Notes under the pieces: generated by a model
Seen by the model: only the letters and a program-made list of their open reading frames with translations
The model's database searches: none
What the model was told of the DNA's origin: nothing
Made by a program: the position numbers and the translations under genes
Shown here: positions 15,992-23,982 of the stretch, piece by piece
Position numbering within the stretch: position 1 is the stretch's first letter
Layout: each line of letters starts with the position of its first letter
NCBI GenBank assembly: GCA_005772765.1
Contig: SXIR01000018.1
Location: 1 to 41,733 of the forward strand
Length of the DNA: 41,733 nucleotides
Source of the DNA: Actinomycetota bacterium
GTDB taxonomy: Bacteria; Actinomycetota; Acidimicrobiia; IMCC26256; PALSA-610
Direction: 5' to 3'

Positions 15992-16654
15992 TTGGCGCTC
16001 GCGTCACCGACGCAATCAAGATTTCGTGACCAGGACCGCGTTGCTTCGCAACGGCAGGGTCCTGCTAGGTCGCTCCAGGCGGGTTGCGTTGAGCATCGAC
16101 CGTTGCGAAGATCACTGCTCTGCAGACCCCCTGCACGGTCGCTCCTTTGATCGAACGTGCGCCGGTCCCCTCAACCCGAAGAGCGCGAACTTTCCTCCCG
16201 GCAACTACAACCGCTGCCGCGACGTCCTGGAGCAGTACGGAAAGCGCGCACCGGCTATCTGAAGAACGCCGACTATCAGCGAACCGACGAACCGACAGGA
16301 ACGATGGTCACAGCCATCATCCGGGGGCGCGAAGCGCATTGCGTCTTCTCGATCCAGCCCTACGGTGGGTGGGGAAACCCCTCACACACGTCGGAGCCAG
16401 TTCCGTCGGTGACGTGCGCTACTTCACCGCCGAACGTGGTGGAGGAACGATCCGCCTTGTCCCATGCGCGTAGTGTTGTGATAATTGTTCCCACTGGCTG
16501 ATGGCCTGACCGGGGATATCAGGGTTCGAAAGAGATCTCAGAAGGCCCGCTTGTCTCTCGGGTCAGCTGTCCAGGTCGCAATCGAACCGGTGGCGCCTGA
16601 GCGGTCGGGCAGCGCCTGGCGACGACAGATTTGCGAACGCGCGAAGCTCGCGAG
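15992..16654. other. Long spacer without a supportable gene
   Basis: Several short open frames occur on the plus strand (for example 16026-16262 and 16157-16501), but none has a Shine-Dalgarno sequence, a leaderless box or a recognisable family. It contains the hairpin at 16031-16064 and an AT-rich patch near 16475-16495. It divides the AT-richer segment from the GC-rich region to the right. Confidence 0.5.
16031..16064. repeat. Compound inverted repeat upstream of the sigma factor
   Basis: The outer arms CAGGACC and GGTCCTG enclose inner arms CGTTGC and GCAACG around a TTC loop. It lies 40 bp upstream of the sigma gene GTG, so it could be part of its 5' region or an old terminator. There is no T-tract on either side. 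Confidence 0.5.
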
Positions 16655-17684
16655 ATGAGCGAGCCGAAGTCTGGCTTCCGCGTCCGTCGCGTCGGATTTC
16701 GCCACGGTTCGGATGCAGAGTTGGCGGCGATGCACCTGGTCGAAACCGAGATTGAGTCCGAGCGTTGTCCGGGGTCCGAGCCGCAGCCGCTCGCCTCGTA
16801 CATGCGATTCGCACGCAACCTGCCGTCGCTGTTCGACGACCACACATGGGTCGCTGACCTCGGTGACGGGACACCCGTCGGTTGCGGCGCGTGCTGGTCG
16901 AATTCAGCCGGAGATGCCGGTCACATGGAGAGCTACGTGTATGTCCGTCGTCCGATGCGACGGCGTGGAGTGGGGTCAGCGTTGGCCCGAGAAGTGTTGC
17001 GCACCGCCATCGAGGAGGGCCGGTCAAGCATCAGTTGGTCAACCTATGACACGATTCCAGCGGGTGAGTCGTTTTCGAAGAGCCTCGGTGGTTCCGTCGG
17101 CCGCGTGAGTCGAAACAGCGAACTCCAGGTCGCGCGGCTCGATCTCAACCAGCTCGATTCGTGGATCGCTTCGGCGCGCCTTCGTGCGCCTGGCTACCGG
17201 TTGCAGTTTTGGGACGGCCCGTACTCGAACGAGTTGCTTGGTGCCGCGGCCAACTTCCACCGCCTGATGAACACTCAGCCCCGAGACGCCATGGCCACGG
17301 GCGACATTCGGATCGATGCAGACCATGTCGCTGAGCTTGACCGCGCACTCCAAGAAAGCTGGCCGGGATCGGTGGACTGTGTTCGTGCGGAATCCAAGTG
17401 GCAACGCGATTGGCGGAACCGAGGTCGTCTTCGAACCCTGGGCGCCAGCGGTGGTGCAACAAATGAATACAGCGATCGATCCGGCACACCGAGGCCTTGG
17501 CTTGGCGAAGTGGGCAAAGGCCGAAGTCCTTCGACGACTTCACCGGGAGCGACCAGCCGTCGCGATCGTGCGCACCGGCAATGCATTCTCGAACGCCGCG
17601 ATGCTCGCGATCAACGACGCCCTCGGATTTGAGATCGTTGAGGTGCGCACTGAGTGGCGACTCATGGTGAACCCCGGCACGTGA
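16655..17684 (+). pseudogene. Tandem-GNAT N-acetyltransferase broken by a one-base insertion
   Basis: Two GNAT domains lie in different frames. Domain 1 (frame of ATG 16655) has YVYVRRPMRRRGVGSALARE, the acetyl-CoA-binding R-x-x-G-x-G/A loop. Domain 2 has AIDPAHRGLGLAKWAKAEVL and ends at 17684. The frames meet cleanly at the A-run 17355-17357. Removing one A gives DRALQEAGRDRWTVFV, as in intact two-domain acetyltransferases, and a 342-residue protein. As written, frame 1 runs on to 17632 with a nonsense tail. A perfect terminator still follows. It is either a recent pseudogene or a sequencing error. The substrate cannot be told; such proteins often modify antibiotics, amines or amino acids. 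Confidence 0.75.
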
Positions 17685-17705
17685 TCGCGACGAAACGTCG
17701 CGATC
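17683..17705 (+). terminator. Perfect hairpin at the end of the GNAT gene
   Basis: GATCGCGACG and CGTCGCGATC form a perfect 10-bp stem with an AAA loop, beginning inside the TGA stop. There is no T-tract, but the stability and position fit an actinobacterial terminator. Confidence 0.6.
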
Positions 17706-18032
17706 CATTCGAACCGACCACCTGATCGAACACCGCAGCGCTGGTCCCGCGTGGGTCTTGCGCGTCGTCATTTCGTCGCGTCGGACACGGGCGCGGTCAC
17801 ACCACCGAGCGTGAGGACCGCGAGGAGCTGCCGCGCTGGCGTTGTGTCGTTCGTCGGATCGGAGCAGCGGGCCCAGCTGCGTGGAGTTCGTGCCGAGAGT
17901 TCAGCGACCTTCTCGGACCGAGATACCTGTCGCATCGAGCTGGTGTCATACCTCGCGGCGACCACTCAAGTGATGGTGGTGCTGCTCCGATACACGCAGC
18001 GGGAACTCGACGGGCGTGCCGAGGAGCCGGAA
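17706..18032. other. Spacer before the EAL gene
   Basis: The EAL frame is open upstream from 17751 across most of this spacer. Its translation there (Arg/Ser-rich, with short hydrophobic scraps) matches no sensor domain, and the strong Shine-Dalgarno sequence at its right end argues that translation starts at 18033. I see no other feature. Confidence 0.4.
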
Positions 18033-19934
18033 ATGAACGGTGGCGCCAACCGAGTCGCGAGTTGGGCCCAGGTGGCAACGGGTGGCTTCGACGTCGCCGC
18101 GCACGGTTTCGGAATCGGCGGGCCGTCGTTCTTCCTCGACCGACTGACGCATGCCGTTGCTCGTGCCAATCGGAACGGGCACCCCATCGCTGTGTTGGCG
18201 CTCGAAGTGTGTGTCAGCGAGGATCTCGACCCGGTCGAATGGGCCGATTGCGCGCAGGGTGTTGTGCGTCGATTACGAGCGACGGTCCGCTCGGCGGACA
18301 CGCTCGCGAGCCTGGACGACACGCGGTTCGGGATCATTCTCGAAACAACGGGCAGCCGGGGTGAAGCGCTTGCGGCCGCCGCGCGACTCATGGTCGCATT
18401 CGAAGTGCCGATCGCCGTTGCCGGTTCGAAGCGCCCCGTCGACGTCAACGTCGGGGTCGCGATTGGCGCGAACGGCGAACCTGCTCTGCTCCTCTTGGAG
18501 TGTGCCGATGATGCGCTGCGTGTCGCGCGCTACTACGGCCCGAATCGCTTCGAGATCGTCGAACCCGTTCGTGCGAACGGCGCGCCGAGCGAAGAGCGCG
18601 ATACGCAAACTGCTGCGGAGATTCGCTCCATCCTCGAAGGTCAGCGCGAGCTCCGCATCGTGGTGCAGCCGATCCTGGATCTCCGCACCGGGCTTGTCGC
18701 GGGGTACGAGGCCCTCGCTCGGTTTCCCGAGGGCTCGCGCCCACCGGATCAATGGTTCCTTGCCGCCCACCGGATCGGGCTCGGCGCACAACTTGAAGCG
18801 CTGGCGATCCGCGACGCGATCGCCCGATGCGATCGCCCGACCGGGACGTACCTCTCGGTGAACGTGAGTCCCTCGGCGCTGTTGAGTGACGAGGTCTGGG
18901 CCGTGCTGCCAGAGCGACTCGATGGCCTTGTGTTCGAGATCACCGAACACGAGCTGATCGCGCGGCACGACGAGATCGCCGCGGCAATCAGAATGTTGCG
19001 GTCGCGCGGTGCCCGCATCGCGGTTGACGATGCCGGCTCCGGATATGCCGGGTTACAGCAACTCATGCGGTTGCATCCCGAGCTGATCAAACTTGATCGA
19101 GCCTTGATCGAAGGGATCCATCAAGACCGCGTGAAGGGCGCGCTGGCCAATGCCATCGCTCGGTTCGCGGAGAGCATCGGAGCGTCAGTATGCGGCGAGG
19201 GGATCGAGTGCCGCGACGAACTCGACGAAATCGCCGAGCTGGGTTTTACCTACGCACAGGGCTACTGGATCGGGCGACCTGGCGACGCGTGGCCCGAAGC
19301 CCGGCCCGAGGCGAGCGACGCGTGTCGCGTTTCGGTCGAGGTCGCCCTCCGCGTGACGCATGATTTCGAGACACAAGCAACCGACCGACGAATGGCCGCG
19401 ATCGCGTCGTCCGCGGCTGCTATTCGCACCAACGACGACGCGATCAGCACCCTCGACCTCATCAGCCGCGAGATGAACGCGGAGCATGTTTGTCTTTCGG
19501 CGATCATCGACGAGGGCCGCGCGGTGCAGACGTTGTTGGCCAACGAGAGCTTCGACGGCGGACGGATCTTCCCGCTCGAATCCCATCCGCTGACCGCTCG
19601 CGTGCTGCGCACCGGTCAGATGATCCAAGTGCGCGTCTCGGACCCCATTGCCGATGCGGCGGAGCTCGCGTGGATGGTGCCCGATGGCTATCGCGGTCTG
19701 CTGATGGCGCCGGTCGGCGTACCGCCCAACCCAACTGCGCTGCTCGAGATCTGCTGTCGCGCCGAACGCCCGTGGAACCGGGCCGAGATCTACCGGGCGC
19801 GGGTCATCTGCCAAATCCTTGCACCCGCGATGGTGTGGCTGCTCCCGGCGTCGAGCGCAACGGCGAGGGACCGGGCCCGTTTCGGTGATCGGGGCGGCGA
19901 TCGCCTGAGCCCTCAGGTACCGCAGAACGTTTGA
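18033..19934 (+). CDS. Degenerate GGDEF - EAL - GAF-like protein, probable c-di-GMP phosphodiesterase
   Basis: The protein has 633 residues; the ATG at 18033 has GAGGAG seven nt upstream. Residues 30-180 follow the GGDEF fold, but the signature is replaced by LDDTRFGIIL, so cyclase activity is not expected. Residues 200-430 are an EAL domain with the full set: YEALARF (225), LSVNVSP, FEITEHE, VDDAGSG (331), IKLD, GEGIE and QGYWIG. It should therefore hydrolyse c-di-GMP. The last 190 residues resemble a GAF sensor (STLDLISREMNAEHVCLSAI). No membrane segment is present, so it is a cytosolic signalling protein. Its 3' end overlaps convergent selO by 22 bp. Confidence 0.88.
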   Translation: MNGGANRVASWAQVATGGFDVAAHGFGIGGPSFFLDRLTHAVARANRNGHPIAVLALEVCVSEDLDPVEWADCAQGVVRRLRATVRSADTLASLDDTRFGIILETTGSRGEALAAAARLMVAFEVPIAVAGSKRPVDVNVGVAIGANGEPALLLLECADDALRVARYYGPNRFEIVEPVRANGAPSEERDTQTAAEIRSILEGQRELRIVVQPILDLRTGLVAGYEALARFPEGSRPPDQWFLAAHRIGLGAQLEALAIRDAIARCDRPTGTYLSVNVSPSALLSDEVWAVLPERLDGLVFEITEHELIARHDEIAAAIRMLRSRGARIAVDDAGSGYAGLQQLMRLHPELIKLDRALIEGIHQDRVKGALANAIARFAESIGASVCGEGIECRDELDEIAELGFTYAQGYWIGRPGDAWPEARPEASDACRVSVEVALRVTHDFETQATDRRMAAIASSAAAIRTNDDAISTLDLISREMNAEHVCLSAIIDEGRAVQTLLANESFDGGRIFPLESHPLTARVLRTGQMIQVRVSDPIADAAELAWMVPDGYRGLLMAPVGVPPNPTALLEICCRAERPWNRAEIYRARVICQILAPAMVWLLPASSATARDRARFGDRGGDRLSPQVPQNV

Positions 19935-21376
19935 TAGCGATCGGTGAACTCGCGTGGCGCGGGTTGAGCGAAGGTTTCGAGGCCGGGTCGGGAGGTGAAC
20001 GGGTCGCGCAGCACATCGACCAACCGTTCGGTCGAGGAAAGATCGCCAGCGGTTGCTGCCTCGAGCGCGGCCTCGACGAGATGATTGCGGGCCACATACG
20101 CCGGACTGCGGCGATCCATGGCGTCGGCGATCGACGCCAGGTCAGTCGGACTGAGCGCGGCTCGCCAGCGGCGCGACCACGCAGCAAAAGCCGGCGTGTC
20201 GTCAATCGTGGTGCTGGGCGCAGTGCCGCGGATCGAATCGGCGAGCGAGCGGAACGACGCGGTGAAGTCGGTCCGTTGCGCCGTGATGATCTCGATGAAG
20301 TCATCGACGATCGTTGCATCTGTGGAGGGCATCGCGATACCCAGTTTTGCCAACATGCCGGCCTGCCAGTGCGCGTTGTAGATATCGACGTAATCGTGCA
20401 AGGTTGCGGTCGCGAGTTCGATCGCACGTTCTTGTTGTTCGTCGATCAAGGGCAAGAGCGCTTCGGCCAGACGCGCGAGATTCCATTGGCCAATCGCCGG
20501 CTGGTTGCCGTACGCGTACCGACCCTGATGATCGATGGAACTGAACACGGTGGCGGGATCGAACGCATCCATGAACGCACACGGACCGAAGTCGATCGAT
20601 TCTCCGCTGAGCGTCATGTTGTCGGTGTTCATCACGCCGTGGACGAAACCGACCAACATCCACTGCGCGATCAGCGAGGCCTGCGCCTTCGCAACCGCTC
20701 GGAGCAGCGCAAGTGCGGGTACGCCGTCGCGGGCTGCATCTGGGTAGTGACGAGCGAGCGTGTAGTCGGTGAGTCGTTCCAGCCCCGCACGGTCGTCCAA
20801 CGCCGCGGCGTACTGGCACGTGCCAACCCTGAGATGACTCGCGGCGACGCGGGTGAGGACGGCCCCCGGCAGTGGTTGCTCGCGGCGGATGATCTCGCCG
20901 GTTGCGACGACGGCCAACGCTCGGGTCGTCGGAATGCCGAGCCCATGGAGGGCTTCGCCGATGACGTACTCGCGGATCATTGGGCCGACGGCCGCCTTGC
21001 CGTCGCCGCCGCGGGCGAACGGTGTGCGGCCAGAACCCTTCAGGTGCAGGTCGCGACGACATCCGTGAACGTCGAGCACTTCACCGAGCAGCAGCGCTCG
21101 GCCGTCGCCGAGACGCGGTGAGTAGCCACCGAACTGATGACCCGCGTACGCCTGGGCGACCGGCGCCGCGCCAGGCGGGATTTCGTTGCCCACCAACATG
21201 GCAATGCCGGCGGGCGACCGCAACCAGTCGATATCGATCCCTAGATCCAGCGCCAAAGGCTCGTTGAGCACCAGGAGCTCAGGATCAGGAGCTGTTGCGG
21301 GAGCCCAAGGCGTCGCGAGCCCGACGAACTCACGCGCGAACGTGTTGTCGAACGAGAGCGGTTGCGTTGGCGCCAC
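19913..21376 (-). CDS. selO: SelO-family protein adenylyltransferase (YdiU/UPF0061)
   Basis: SelO is a pseudokinase that transfers AMP from ATP to protein hydroxyls and is linked to redox homeostasis. The sequence has AQAYAGHQFGGYSPRLGDGR, the LKGSGRTPFARGGDGKA nucleotide loop, MIREYVIGEALHGLGIPTTR and FVHGVMNTDNM with the metal-binding Asn/Asp. The length of 487 residues is typical. The protein ends YQTFCGT: a Cys two residues before the C-terminal Thr occupies the place of selenocysteine in vertebrate SelO. The GTG at 21376 is supported by TAGTCT 6 nt upstream. It is convergent with the EAL gene, with overlapping ends. Confidence 0.93.
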   Translation of the reverse strand: MAPTQPLSFDNTFAREFVGLATPWAPATAPDPELLVLNEPLALDLGIDIDWLRSPAGIAMLVGNEIPPGAAPVAQAYAGHQFGGYSPRLGDGRALLLGEVLDVHGCRRDLHLKGSGRTPFARGGDGKAAVGPMIREYVIGEALHGLGIPTTRALAVVATGEIIRREQPLPGAVLTRVAASHLRVGTCQYAAALDDRAGLERLTDYTLARHYPDAARDGVPALALLRAVAKAQASLIAQWMLVGFVHGVMNTDNMTLSGESIDFGPCAFMDAFDPATVFSSIDHQGRYAYGNQPAIGQWNLARLAEALLPLIDEQQERAIELATATLHDYVDIYNAHWQAGMLAKLGIAMPSTDATIVDDFIEIITAQRTDFTASFRSLADSIRGTAPSTTIDDTPAFAAWSRRWRAALSPTDLASIADAMDRRSPAYVARNHLVEAALEAATAGDLSSTERLVDVLRDPFTSRPGLETFAQPAPREFTDRYQTFCGT

Positions 21377-21382
21377 AACCGC

Positions 21383-21388
21383 AGACTA
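21383..21388 (-). promoter_or_regulatory. Candidate -10 box TAGTCT for selO, leaderless
   Basis: On the minus strand TAGTCT is followed by 6 nt (GCGGTT) and GTG at 21376. There is no Shine-Dalgarno sequence. Confidence 0.45.
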
Positions 21389-21448
21389 CGACGCAGACGG
21401 ATTCGCACTCGTCGGTGCCGGTGCCGGTGCCCGTGCCGATCCGGACCG

Positions 21449-22048
21449 TTACGCGGCGGCGAACACACCCGTTCCGCCGGTGTTCGAGAACGAACACACA
21501 CGCCATGTCGATCCTTCGCGTTCCATCGACGCCGTGATGTCGATTGAACCCTGTTCGAACTCGAGCACGTACTCGACTTCGGCCGTGCGTTCCGCAGGTG
21601 TGAGGTTGGTCCCGATCGAGTAACCCGTGAGGAGACCTGCTCGTGACTCGCTTCCGGCGAGTTCTTGCTTCAGACCACCCGCACTGATCTGATCGGCAAG
21701 GTCGGCGCACATGAGGTTGTGCGCGGCGCGCCAATCGTGCGATACCAACGCGTCGAGGTACACGCGCAGCGTCGGTTCGAGTCCGATGGGCGATGTGTCG
21801 ACAACCGTTGAGCGCGGAACGCTGTCGGTATCCGCGGTCGATGTCGACGACGTCGCAACTGGTGCTTCGGCATCGTCGGCGACGATCCACCCGACAACGC
21901 CACCACCCAACGCGGCGAGCGCCAATGCAATCGCGATCATCCCCGTTCGTGAGCGTGGCTGCGGCGCGGACTCGATTGGCTTGCTTGCAGCCTCGGCACT
22001 GTCGTCGGCCGGTCCGTCCGCTGGTCCGTCGGCTGGCGTGTTGGTCAT
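21449..22048 (-). CDS. Membrane-anchored hypothetical protein, NTF2-like exterior domain
   Basis: The protein has 199 residues from the ATG at 22048, which has AAGGGCG upstream; in-frame ATGs 6 and 13 codons earlier lack one. A hydrophilic N terminus with the repeat GPADGPAD leads to one membrane helix (MIAIALALAALGGGVVGWIV), a Ser/Thr/Asp linker and an exterior domain of about 105 residues. LRVYLDALVSHDWRAAHNLM resembles the first helix of NTF2-like or DUF4878-type domains, and the sheet-rich end carries VEYVLEFEQGSIDITASM. Two Cys (MCADLAD and WRVCSF) could form a disulfide. Function unknown. Confidence 0.7.
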   Translation of the reverse strand: MTNTPADGPADGPADDSAEAASKPIESAPQPRSRTGMIAIALALAALGGGVVGWIVADDAEAPVATSSTSTADTDSVPRSTVVDTSPIGLEPTLRVYLDALVSHDWRAAHNLMCADLADQISAGGLKQELAGSESRAGLLTGYSIGTNLTPAERTAEVEYVLEFEQGSIDITASMEREGSTWRVCSFSNTGGTGVFAAA

Positions 22049-22202
22049 GTCGGTGTCGCCCTTCATCAGGGGAGGCACCGAAGACATGCCGCCGTCGGCC
22101 CGACGGTACTCGGGTGCCGACTGCGATCGGAGGGGCCGCGGGGAGCGATGACAGCCGTCGCGAGAACTTGTGGCGGTGATGCGGTTGCGCGCGTGGTGGC
22201 CC

Positions 22203-22208
22203 TACCAT
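22203..22208 (+). promoter_or_regulatory. Candidate -10 box TACCAT for the methyltransferase, leaderless
   Basis: TACCAT is followed by 6 nt (GCCCGC) and GTG at 22215. This fixes the start 45 bp inside the longest open frame. Confidence 0.45.
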
Positions 22209-22214
22209 GCCCGC

Positions 22215-23591
22215 GTGGCCACTCGGCGCGTGCCGACGACGACGTCGAACTTCGGGGTTTCCAAGCGGGAGAACCACGACGCGTCGGGCTTCTACGCCCG
22301 TTTCGCGGTGCCGGAAACCAGCGACGACGACACGGTGCAACCCGCCACGGTGGTCGATGACATCGTCGTCGGGGATGCTCGCGCCATGACCGCCGTTGCC
22401 GACAACTCGGTCGCGCTCGTCGTCACGTCCCCGCCGTACTTCGCGGGGAAGTCCTACGAAGAGGCGCTGGGCGAAGGCGCGGTGCCCGCGAACTATCTCG
22501 AATATCTCCGGTTGCTCGAAGATGTCTTTGCTGAGTGTGTGCGCGTCCTCGAACCCGGTGGTCGCATTGCCGTCAACGTCGCGAATCTCGGCCGGAAGCC
22601 CTATCGATCGCTTTCGGCCGACGTCGTCACGATTCTCCAGGACCGTCTCCGATTGCTGCTGCGTGGCGAAATCGTGTGGGTGAAGGCGCGTGCGGCTTCG
22701 GGCAACTGCGCGTGGGGTTCGTTCCAACGACCGAGCAATCCGACGCTGCGCGACCTGAGCGAACGCGTGATCGTCGCGAGCAAGGGACGTTTCGATCGAG
22801 CAATCGATGGCAAGAAACGACAACGTCTCGGAATGCCGAGCGCGTCGTCGTTGACCCGCGACGAGTTCATGGAAGCCACCCTCGACGTGTGGGAGATCGC
22901 GCCCGAGAGCGCGAAGCGCATCGGTCACCCCGCACCGTTCCCGATCGATCTTCCCGAACGACTCATCCACCTGTACACGTTCGTCGACGACATCGTGCTC
23001 GATCCGTTCATGGGATCCGGCACCACGGCCATCGCTGCGGTGCGCACGGGGCGCCACTACGTCGGTTACGAACTCGACCCCGAGTTCGCGACGCTGGCGC
23101 GCGAGCGAATTGCGACCGAAAGCCAATCCGGCACCGACTTCACGCTGCCGGCGGCCAAACCGAACGTCGATGACCTCGATCCCCTTGCCGCGGTCGCCGC
23201 GCTCGGATCGACGGCGACCGACTGGGCGCGCGCAACCCTCGAAACCGCGTCGTTCGTCGATATCGAAGCCGACCCGAAAGTTGGTGGCGGCGTCAGTGTC
23301 GCGTTTCGGGCGACCGATGCTGCGGGCAAGGTCTGGTTGTTCGACGTGGCTGGGGGCTTCACCGCGCTCCGACCGGGTTTGGCGCGGGCCGAAGTGATCT
23401 GGCGAACGATCGCCAAGGCGGCCATCGTGCGCGAACTCGACCCCGACACACGCTTTGTCGTGTTGACCACCGAGCTACCGATTGGTCCGACCGGGGCACC
23501 ACTGCTCCCGGTGGTCGGCCCGGGCAAACCGATCCACGCCGTGGTGGATCTGCGCGACGGACCGCTGGCGTTGCTCGAAGCCTGCGCCTGA
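22215..23591 (+). CDS. Orphan beta-class DNA (N4-cytosine/N6-adenine) methyltransferase with an extra C-terminal domain
   Basis: The protein has 458 residues and transfers methyl from SAM to an exocyclic amino group in DNA. Motif IV TSPPYF (71-76) precedes motif I DPFMGSGTTA (263-), the beta-class order. GNCAWGSFQRPSNPTLRDLS and ERVIVASKGRFDRA are conserved in actinobacterial orphan enzymes. Residues from about 315 form a separate domain (VWLFDVAGGFTALRPG, WRTIAKAAIVRE, FVVLTTELPI) that resembles a nuclease-like fold but shows no clear PD-(D/E)xK set. No restriction endonuclease gene is adjacent. The start is taken at GTG 22215 because of its TACCAT box; the frame is open from 22170. Confidence 0.88.
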   Translation: MATRRVPTTTSNFGVSKRENHDASGFYARFAVPETSDDDTVQPATVVDDIVVGDARAMTAVADNSVALVVTSPPYFAGKSYEEALGEGAVPANYLEYLRLLEDVFAECVRVLEPGGRIAVNVANLGRKPYRSLSADVVTILQDRLRLLLRGEIVWVKARAASGNCAWGSFQRPSNPTLRDLSERVIVASKGRFDRAIDGKKRQRLGMPSASSLTRDEFMEATLDVWEIAPESAKRIGHPAPFPIDLPERLIHLYTFVDDIVLDPFMGSGTTAIAAVRTGRHYVGYELDPEFATLARERIATESQSGTDFTLPAAKPNVDDLDPLAAVAALGSTATDWARATLETASFVDIEADPKVGGGVSVAFRATDAAGKVWLFDVAGGFTALRPGLARAEVIWRTIAKAAIVRELDPDTRFVVLTTELPIGPTGAPLLPVVGPGKPIHAVVDLRDGPLALLEACA

Positions 23592-23608
23592 AGCCGAACT
23601 CCCGGGGT

Positions 23609-23631
23609 CGCGTCCGGGGACCGCGGACGCG
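23609..23631 (+). terminator. Hairpin after the methyltransferase gene
   Basis: CGCGTCCG and CGGACGCG form a perfect 8-bp stem with a 7-nt loop, 17 bp past the stop. There is no T-tract. Confidence 0.45.
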
Positions 23632-23697
23632 GTGGATCGCTAGCCTGCGCCAAGCGCGCAGGAAAGCACCTGGCGCATGGAGCCGAAGGGGCGAACC

Positions 23698-23982
23698 GTG
23701 GGATTTCTCGACAAGATGAAAAAGGGTCTCGACGTCGCGAAGGACAAAGCCGACGATCTGGCCGAACAGCATGGGGACAAGATCAAGTCAGGCATCGACA
23801 AGGCGGCCGACGTCGCGGGCAAGAAGTTGAAGGGCAAGTCGGGTCAGGTCGACAAGGTCGCCGACAAGGCCAAAGGCTTCGTCGACGACCTTGCCAAGCC
23901 CGAGGCCAACGACGCGAAGACCGCGTCGGCCAGCGATGACCCGGCTTCGGACGCAGACGCACCTGCCGCCGACCAGCACTAG
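23698..23982 (+). CDS. MT0933-like (Rv0909-type) small helical protein, annotated antitoxin family
   Basis: The protein has 94 residues and is very rich in Lys, Asp and Ala. The N terminus GFLDKMKKGLDVAKDKADDL, followed by HGDKIKSGIDKAADVAGKK and VDKVADKAKGFVDDLAK, matches the MT0933-like antitoxin family (PF14013). The acidic Ala/Asp tail is typical. GTG 23698 follows AAGGGG; an ATG seven codons earlier is also in frame. In Mycobacterium the partner is the next gene, an SRPBCC-type toxin, but none is present here. Instead the stop codon abuts the GTG of the ABC exporter with no gap. An antitoxin role is therefore doubtful. Confidence 0.75.
   Translation: MGFLDKMKKGLDVAKDKADDLAEQHGDKIKSGIDKAADVAGKKLKGKSGQVDKVADKAKGFVDDLAKPEANDAKTASASDDPASDADAPAADQH

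Noticed and set aside
16026-16501. Short plus-strand frames in the spacer after the sigma factor
   Set aside because: No initiation signal, no recognisable domain and mutually overlapping frames.
15990-16654. Attachment-site copy of the tRNA-Ser(UGA) 3' end at the right edge of the AT-richer segment
   Set aside because: I looked for a repeat of the T-arm and acceptor sequence there by eye and found none.
17340-17370. Programmed frameshift in the GNAT gene
   Set aside because: The A-run is only three bases, there is no downstream structure or stop-codon context typical of +1 shifting, and a simple insertion explains the data.
19913-19930. Selenocysteine at the C terminus of SelO
   Set aside because: The codon is an ordinary Cys codon, not UGA, and the frame ends normally two residues later.
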